From the NCBI GenBank assembly GCA_964019695.1, contig OZ026525.1, positions 68,369,753 to 68,433,752 of the forward strand: a stretch of DNA of 64,000 nucleotides. The letters are read 5' to 3'. Shown in pieces: positions 57,660-64,000 of this stretch; the first letter of the stretch is position 1, and every line of letters begins with the position of its first letter. A program made the translations under genes and the position numbers. Origin of the DNA: Loripinus fragilis. Taxonomy: Eukaryota > Mollusca > Bivalvia > Lucinida > Lucinidae. Below the pieces are notes generated by a model that made no database searches, had not been told where the DNA came from, and was given only the letters and a program-made list of their open reading frames with translations.

Positions 57660-58410
57660 GGAGCTAGGAGGGAGGAGGAGAGGGTGAGGAGTAGGGGGGG
57701 GGAAGGAGGATACAGTGAGGGTACAGGAAGTATACAGTGGGGATACAGTGAGAGTACAGTGGGGTACAGTGATGATACAGTGAGGGTACATTGGGGCACA
57801 GTGAGGGTTCAGTTGGGGTACAGTGGGATTAGGAGGGATGAGGAGAGGATGAGGAGGAGGAGGGAAGGAGGATACATTGAGGGTACAGGGAGGATACAGT
57901 GGTGATACAGTGAGAGTACAGTGGGGTACAGTGAGGATACAGTGAGGGTACATTGGGGCACAGTGAGGATACAGTGAGGGTTCAGTTGAGATACAGTGGG
58001 ATACAGTGAGGGTACAGGGAGGATACAGTGAGAGTACAGTGGGGTACACTGAGGATACAGTGAGGGTACATTGGGGCACAGTGAGGGTTCAGTTGGGGTA
58101 AATTGGGATTAGGAGGGAGGAGGAGAGGTTGATGAGGAGGAGAGAAGGAGGATACATTGAGGATACAGGGAGGATACATTAGGGATACAGTGAGAGTACA
58201 GTGGGGTACAGTGAGGATACTGTGAGGGTACATTGGGGCACAGTGAGGGTTCAGTTGGGGTACAGTGGGATACAGTGAGGGTACAGGGAGGATACAGTGA
58301 GAGTACAGTGGGTACAGTGAGGATACAGTGAGGATATATTGGGGCACAGTGAGGGTTCAGTTGGGGTACAGTGGGATACAGTGAGGATGTAGTGAATGTA
58401 CAGTCAGGAA
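57660..58410. repeat. Minisatellite (right arm)
   Basis: Mirror of 54,900-55,655: GGATACAGTGAGGGTACAG units. Confidence 0.93.
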
Positions 58411-58427
58411 ACAATGGTCCACCATGT

Positions 58428-58665
58428 GGTGGTGGTGGTGGAGGTGGATGGTGGTGGGTGGTGGTGGTGGGTGGTGGTGGTGGGTGGTGGTGGTGGTGGG
58501 TGGTGGTGGTGTCGGTGGTGGTGGTGGTGGTGGGTGGTGGTGGTGTAGGTGGTGGTGGTGGTGGTGGGTGGTGGTGTCTGTGGTGGTGTCTGTGGTGGTG
58601 GTGGTGGTGGTGGTGGTGGTTGGTGTCGGTGGTGGTGGTGGTGTCGGTGGTGGTGGTGGTAATAA
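58428..58665. repeat. (GTG)n tract (right arm)
   Basis: Mirror of the left (CAC)n tract; about a dozen bases longer. Confidence 0.95.
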
Positions 58666-58732
58666 TGATCTAATGATCGTAAGAAGGATGACACCCGTAT
58701 GAAGGTAGACAAGCAATACTAACTGAGACAAA

Positions 58733-60041
58733 ATGATCAGGTGTTTGATCTGCAACCAGTCCTATAGTAGGCGTGATGCATTGCAAAGACATGAACGCAA
58801 TGTCCATGGCAGTGGGAAATATACGGACCAGTCACAACCATTGAAGAAAATGACATTTAGACACCCATTCTCTATGATGGTAACTGGACCCAGTGGATCG
58901 GGGAAAACGGAATGGACTAGAAAACTGTTACTTTCCACGTTAGTACAACCGCCACCGGAACTAATCTTATGGTGTTTTGGACAATGGCAGCCCTTGTACG
59001 AAGACCTTCAGAAGAGAATTCCGTGTATAGAATTTATACGGGGTATCCCAGACTACCTGGATAATGCTCAGTTTATTGATCCCTCAAAAAGGAACGTAAT
59101 CATTTTTGATGATCTGATGACCGAAGCAAAGTGTGACCAGAGAATTGCCGACCTTTTTTACGAAAGGCAGTCACCACAGAAATATATCTATCGTGTATTT
59201 GACTCAAAACGTATTTCCTCAAGGTAGAGCTTGCAGGGATATCGCTTTAAATACGCAATATTTGGTCTTGTTTAATAATCCGATCGACAGACAACAAGTT
59301 GCGACCTTGGCAAGAAGAATTTATCCGTCCACTTGCGCCACATTTATGAGGAAATTTGAAGATGCCACAGCAAGACCTTATGGTTACCTCGTCCTAGATC
59401 TTAAATCGAGTACATCCGAACAGGACAGACTACAAACTGACATATTTGTCGATCAACAGTCTCCCGATGACAGAGATATTTCTGATGATGAAGATGCTGA
59501 CAGTGTGGAGTCCCTAGATTATATACGCTCTATCAGCCCTCCGGATAAAGAAAGAGATGAAAGTTATAAACCGAATATATGGAATAGGAGGGTTAGCGAT
59601 TTAAGCCCTCCAGGTAAAGGAAGAAAACTAAGAGATGAGCGCTCTAAACCCGACATCTGGAACAGGAGATTTCAAAATCCGATCAGGCAGGAGAACGTAG
59701 AGCAGTTTAAAGCTAAAGTGAATGCTTATGAAGAGCGAGGTTTTAGTTCGGATAAAGCTATTCATCTCGCAGCCAATGATGATTTGCCTTCTCTCCCCAA
59801 AAAACTCAGACGAGATTATGCCCAATTTCTAATAGATTATTACGAGCTACAAGAGGATCCTGTTCAACAGCGAATACTGGAATCGGCTAAAACGTTCAAG
59901 AACCAACACGATATGAATCAGGCGGACTCTATCAGACAAGCCATCAAACTCAGAAAAGATTTATTTATGGACGTATGGCCGAATCATAATATAGAAACCG
60001 AGAAAGCCTCTAAAGACCAAGAGGACTCTACTACGTCGTGA
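58733..60041 (+). pseudogene. Packaging ATPase, right copy, one-base frameshift
   Basis: Same gene as the left copy but 1,309 nt instead of 1,308. A run of five T is six T at about 59,153-59,159, just after Walker B, and shifts the frame at about residue 141. It truncates the product to 164 aa with an unrelated tail. The downstream frame is otherwise open to the natural stop. Walker A and Walker B remain in the short product. A few missense differences separate the arms (e.g. C22R, L122V). A homopolymer error in the assembly cannot be excluded. Confidence 0.8.
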
Positions 60042-60079
60042 AGGAGAATGAGGAGGAGGGAGCAGGAGTGAGGAGGTTG

Positions 60080-60184
60080 ACCAATCGGATGACTGGATAA
60101 TTGACCAATCAGAAGAGACCTCTCACTATATAAGGCGCTTTGCAGCATTCTAGTCATATCTATTCTGACAGTCAAACAGTAAAC
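60080..60184 (+). promoter_or_regulatory. CCAAT/TATA promoter of the PC4-type gene (right)
   Basis: CCAAT at 60,081-60,085 and 60,105-60,109, TATATAAG at 60,127-60,134, and the ATG at 60,185 about 50 bp further. It sits in the 143 bp between the ATPase stop and the PC4-type gene. Confidence 0.7.
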
Positions 60185-60670
60185 ATGTCTAGATGCAGAT
60201 TCAGTCTCGGAAACGGTCGCTTTATCGAGGTCACAGAATGGAAAGGTGAACTGTGTGTTGACCTGAGAGAATGGAAAGATGACAAACCGACCAAAAAAGG
60301 TATCAGCTTAACCTTGATGCGATGGAAGAATTGGGTGGATTACTTAGAATACGCGGATCAAGCGAGGACAGAGAAACAAAACTATAAGAGTCATCTTGGA
60401 GGGAACGTTTATTGTACCATCACCAAGGGAAGCGCATGTATGGATATAAGGCAGTATTGGAAGCCGCAAGAAGAGGTGATACCTACGAAAAAGGGATTAT
60501 ACCTGAGACCCCTAGAATACATTGCCTTCAAAGAACTCTTAACAGAAATTGGAAGGGTCTTACCCGAACTAGATGGGGTCGTACCCTGTTACATGCAAAG
60601 TGATCACATGAATCAGTTAGGCGCATTATGGTGTTCAGAGTGTAACCCGAATGACTATCAAAACTGGTAA
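60185..60670 (+). CDS. Tandem PC4-like domain protein (right copy)
   Basis: 161 aa, same as the left copy apart from E81K, V115F and an R-to-W change in the CSEC region. Fully open. The ATG at 60,185 follows the TATA box at normal leader distance; the upstream ATG at 60,140 is likely too close to the start site. Confidence 0.65.
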   Translation: MSRCRFSLGNGRFIEVTEWKGELCVDLREWKDDKPTKKGISLTLMRWKNWVDYLEYADQARTEKQNYKSHLGGNVYCTITKGSACMDIRQYWKPQEEVIPTKKGLYLRPLEYIAFKELLTEIGRVLPELDGVVPCYMQSDHMNQLGALWCSECNPNDYQNW

Positions 60671-60706
60671 CTAAGAAAAGGGATTAAGTATTGAGTAGGC
60701 GTAAAT

Positions 60707-60859
60707 ATGTTCGCCATTACTTTTATGTGTATAGCTTTGTTTGATGAACTGTTGTTTCGGTTGAGATGTAGACAACTACGACGCGAAGCCAGAGAGGCTG
60801 CTGAGCGATTAATTGAGGTGCTTGAGGATAAGGAACTAGACTCTCGCCCGTTCGTATGA
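60707..60859 (+). CDS. 50-aa small protein (right copy)
   Basis: Same translation as the left copy: a hydrophobic N-terminus then an amphipathic Arg/Glu helix. It lies 36 bp after the PC4-type stop and 50 bp before the 76-aa ORF. Confidence 0.45.
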   Translation: MFAITFMCIALFDELLFRLRCRQLRREAREAAERLIEVLEDKELDSRPFV

Positions 60860-60909
60860 ATAGAGCGTAAGAATAACTCGAGCACGAAGGAGAAAATCGA
60901 TCAAAAGAG

Positions 60910-61140
60910 ATGGGCACTAGACTCGTTTACGATTACCAACAGCAGAAGTGGATTCCGTACGTGTCGGATCCCGACAAATGGTATCAGCACTTGCTGGATG
61001 TTAGAGATGGCTACCCGGAACGCGACAGTCAGGGTCATTATATTGTGGGTAGTGGACGGAAATACAGAGAGTTGAAAGAAATGAGACAAAAGGAAAAACC
61101 CGTAGTGAACCTGGTCACCCCAGTAGCCCAAGCTTTATAA
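60910..61140 (+). CDS. 76-aa conserved element protein (right copy)
   Basis: As the left copy, with two Asn-to-Asp changes. The TAA at 61,138-61,140 is followed at once by an in-frame ATG. An AATAAA at 61,507-61,512 could end the transcripts of this arm. Confidence 0.6.
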   Translation: MGTRLVYDYQQQKWIPYVSDPDKWYQHLLDVRDGYPERDSQGHYIVGSGRKYRELKEMRQKEKPVVNLVTPVAQAL

Positions 61141-61319
61141 ATGGCAAAATCGGAGCTTAAGCGAAAAGGAGAGGATAGTATAACGGACAGAGGGCGTAAG
61201 ACAGCAACTTTGGACTGGAATTCATTAAGATACTAAAGGACGAACAGCAAATAATTGCGCAATATGCTCCTAAGTTAGCCCGACGCCATATGCATGGCGA
61301 GGAGCCGGTTCTACGTTGA
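61141..61319 (+). pseudogene. Decayed continuation of the 76-aa ORF (right)
   Basis: Same state as the left arm: 31 in-frame codons after the TAA, then a +1-type frame carrying EFIKILKDEQQIIAQYAPK to a stop at 61,317-61,319. Confidence 0.5.
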
Positions 61320-61636
61320 TAGACAATCATATCCCTCTCAGCCTTTACGACCCAATTACGAAGCCGATCAGTACGTGGAAAAAGGCGTGAAAGGACCATG
61401 CTGAAAAAAAGGGTCCACCCGAGGAACGGGATAAACCGAGCGCTGTGACCCACTACACCATTAAAGACTGGATCTCGTTCTGAACTTCGTAAAAAAAACA
61501 CCCGAAAATAAATGAGAGGCCCCTCACCCTTGTATATAGAGAAGAAGAACGACACCGCGCTCTAGGACGTGACGCTACCTTCTCGTGGTCTAGGGCGTTG
61601 ACTCACCCTCCGAGGTGTAACCAAACGCGTCACAGG

Positions 61637-61803
61637 GGCAGCCATCTCGTATCTGACTTCGTGGGGTCGCCATCTTGGATCGGAAGTCGTGGGGGCCGCC
61701 ATCTTGGATCGGAAGTCGTGGGGGCCGCCATCTTGGACCGGAAGTCGTGGGGGTCGCCATCTTGGACCGGAAGTCGTGGGGGCCGCCATCTTGGATCTGA
61801 CGT
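61637..61803. repeat. Right subterminal 30-bp array with YY1-like sites
   Basis: Mirror array; GCCGCCATCTT is exact in three units and degenerate in the other three. Confidence 0.85.
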
Positions 61804-61841
61804 CGTGACGTCATTGGCGCTAAAGTGCCACACATACTACT
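61797..61841. promoter_or_regulatory. Right terminal motif cluster
   Basis: Mirror of the left end: GTGACGTCATTGGCGCTAAA on the plus strand (CRE, inverted CCAAT and E2F-like elements overlapping). Confidence 0.45.
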
Positions 61842-61847
61842 TGTATT
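61842..61847. repeat. Target-site duplication TGTATT (right)
   Basis: Follows the ...ACATACTACT terminus directly. Confidence 0.9.
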
Positions 61848-63690
61848 CTTGTATAAAGAACATTGTGCCAATACGTCGGTAACGTAATTCACATACCTTA
61901 CACTCTGGGTTAATTTCCTGCGTAGAAACATATATTTTTCTGCAAAATATCAGGTTCTAATGTGTTGCTTAACACTTTTTACAACATCCTTTGCACATTG
62001 GAAGTATGCTGTTGCATCTAGTTTCATTAATCTTGTTGGAAAACCACTTTAAAATATGATTATAGAAAAATTATTTGAAATATTCCATATATTTGAAAAC
62101 TTCTTGTGGCTCACTACAAACTAAGACAATGCAGAATTAATAATTTAACTTCAATAAATGCCTTTTCATGTACATATATTGCAAAAAACAAAGTTTGCAT
62201 CATTCACAAAGATACGTCATTCTCAGGAAATGGCAAAATGTTCATGGTAACGTAATTCACATAGCCAATTTGCTCAATTCAATTGAAGATAAGAAGTTAT
62301 AAATTCAAGTTAACTATTTTATCTATCATATAAACCATAGAAGCTATCAACATAGTAAGTCATGAGAACATTTGAGGTCACTGTGATCAACTGGAATGGA
62401 CCAGGATGCAAAAGCGAGAGTGCCAATTTCAAAGTTTACACATAAACTCACCAATAAACCTCCTGTGGTAGCAGCAACTAGATAATATGGGATGAAAAAG
62501 ATAAAATAACATTGAACAACAAGTCAGAAACTTATAATCACCGCCGATTTGTTGCCTTAGACCCTTTGATTGGACTAATCTTGGGTTTTTGCAGAATGTG
62601 AATTACGTTACCTACTTGTGAATTACGTTACTTATGTTTAATCCAGCTCATTTCAAAAACCATACGAACAATCCTTTAGAGATTTACACTATTCTATTTT
62701 GTTTTTCAAACAGATTACTTTGCATATGTTGTGTTGATATAATGAGTCTCTTTGTAAGTTTCATGAACAGGGGAGTTGATGTACCCAGAGCATATAGGTA
62801 TATCCTTGTTAAAGTAAAATGACAACTGTAATATGGTTTAAATTGATCTTTATCAACTTGGACAGATTTGCTTTGATTAAAAACAAACATTGTGTTTCAG
62901 CTAGTGTATGCATTTAAAGAGGTATTTTGATTTTAGTAAATTTGTAGTAACGTAATTCACAGTAACGTAATTCACAAATTTAAGTTTCCACTTATTTTTT
63001 CTATCCAAACAACTTATTGTAAAGTTCTTGTATGGTTCGTTATATAGTTTGATTTTAGTCCTACATTGGCGTCAATTGCAATATTTGTTCCTCTTCTTAT
63101 ACAAATGATCCACATAGGGTAACGTAATTCACAAAACTGCAGGTTTTTTTTAGACAACCTCAGATATCTTTTCATCTGCGAAAACTTAAAAAATGTTTCC
63201 CCAAATTCGTTTCTTTTGTCCATGCACATATTAATCCTCTTGACATAGAGATGTTTGATGTGAGCTTAACATGCATGGTTTGTAATTTGTGAGATGGTTA
63301 AATTGGTAACGTAATTCACATTAGATTGTGGGACATTAATCTTCTACACTTCAAAAAAATTGTTTTTCACTTTTCAATCAAATGAGGGACATTAAATGAA
63401 AGGTATATATATGTGTGTCAATAAAATAAAGTTGAAAATTGCTTATAACAACAACCATTTGAGCATAATTCATTCTTAAAATTACATACTATGGCGATGG
63501 GACAGCATTTTATGGCAATTTGGGGGGTACTTGCTGTTGATAAACGTCGTAAGGAATGACTATTGGCCATTAACAATGCCTTTCTTTTACGTGATTGTTA
63601 AGACATAAACCAAAACTAAACTTATAAACCTTAAAGTTTTAGAAAATACATTGTTTACATGCTAAACTGGGGATGGGACACAAAAATTAC
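61848..63690. other. Intergenic stretch with eight copies of a 14-bp motif
   Basis: No gene seen. GTAACGTAATTCAC occurs at 61,879, 62,247, 62,947, 62,962, 63,119 and 63,306, and reversed at 62,598 and 62,618. The sequence between copies is not obviously repeated. Confidence 0.8.
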
Positions 63691-63900
63691 CGAATTGGTG
63701 AACTTAACTCGTGTTGGCTGTAAAACTCTCTGAGAGAAGTGATCTCCACAAACTTTTCTTGTTCTTTAAGATGAATCATGGTCTATCACCTCTTTATCTA
63801 TCAAATCTTTTCCCACCCCATGTTGGGGATGTATCTACCTATAGACTGCGTAATGCAGAAAACTATGTAGGCATTCATTTAAACACCTCCTTACACTAGA
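63690..63900 (+). pseudogene. LINE ORF2 C-terminal fragment
   Basis: ERSDLHKLFLFFKMNHGLSP and LYLSNLFPPHVG, then YRLRN, match the conserved region near the end of non-LTR retrotransposon ORF2. A stop follows at about 63,899; the piece runs toward the window edge with stops. Confidence 0.65.
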
Positions 63901-64000
63901 TACACCAAAAGTACCCAAATATTATCACTGTGATGATATATTGGAACAAATCTTACATGCACTTCTGAGAACAGAATGTAGTTCATTAAACCAGCATCTA

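Larger units (their letters stand above)
51491..61841. mobile_element. Polinton/Maverick-type palindromic virus-like element
   Basis: 10,351 bp bounded by a perfect 6-bp TSD (TGTATT) with symmetric termini AGTAGTATGT/ACATACTACT. AG ends and 6-bp TSDs are hallmarks of Polintons (family knowledge), and an A32-type packaging ATPase is a Polinton core gene. The whole element except a 577-bp spacer is an inverted duplication with arms of about 4.9 kb. Per arm it carries five outward-reading ORFs. DNA polymerase B, retroviral-type integrase, maturation protease and capsid genes are not seen, so movement would need help in trans. Arms differ at scattered bases, one 1-bp coding indel and repeat-length changes (net 14 bp). 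Confidence 0.82.
56948..61841. repeat. Right inverted arm of the element
   Basis: 4,894 bp, mirror of the left arm; starts ACTCGCGCAGGGGCGAG. Confidence 0.93.

Noticed and set aside
51491..61841. Palindrome as an assembly artefact
   Set aside because: The 577-bp spacer, dozens of base differences between arms, a length difference of 14 bp and an exact TSD outside both ends argue against simple mirrored misassembly. Read support was not available, so this stays a caution.

Overview
The window is metazoan nuclear DNA, most likely from a bivalve mollusc. It is AT-rich and intron-rich, and most of the length is miniature inverted-repeat elements, tRNA-derived SINEs, LINE fragments and TIR transposons. 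I cannot name the species from the sequence alone.

Host gene. One conserved gene runs on the minus strand from about 45.3 kb to 5.4 kb: an orthologue of PHF12 (Pf1), a PHD-finger subunit of Sin3/HDAC co-repressor complexes. I could place 15 coding exons (983 codons). All splice phases agree, and they encode an N-terminal motif, two PHD fingers, the linker region, a serine-rich middle, an FHA domain and the C-terminus. Exon 10 holds five 75-bp tandem repeats, each carrying its own consensus splice donor. Intron 1 is about 13.8 kb and is packed with nested transposons, several with perfect target-site duplications (TSDs).

Transposons with resolved ends: 31.7-32.5 kb (8-bp TSD), 34.2-34.9 kb (6-bp), 37.7-39.0 kb (6-bp), 39.4-44.9 kb (9-bp; carries a Ulp1-like protease remnant and a 295-codon ORF, and is itself split by a 2.8-kb element with a 9-bp TSD), and 45.7-46.9 kb (8-bp; with a second element nested inside).

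Main system, 51,491-61,841. This is a 10.35-kb virus-like element flanked by a perfect 6-bp duplication TGTATT. Its ends are AG...CT, and it is built as a giant palindrome: two inverted arms of about 4.9 kb around a 577-bp unique spacer. Each arm carries the same gene set, all reading outward: a 47-aa C2H2 finger protein, an A32/FtsK-like packaging ATPase with an N-terminal C2H2 finger, a protein with two tandem PC4-like domains, a 50-aa protein and a 76-aa protein. The 6-bp TSD, AG termini and packaging ATPase point to the Polinton/Maverick lineage. No polymerase B, integrase or capsid gene is visible, so I read it as a non-autonomous, inverted-duplicated derivative. The left ATPase is open; the right one is broken by one extra T. 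The arms also share a reused CCAAT/TATA promoter module and terminal arrays of a YY1-like motif.

Right edge. From 61.9 to 63.3 kb a 14-bp motif recurs eight times in otherwise featureless sequence. The window ends in a LINE reverse-transcriptase C-terminal fragment.
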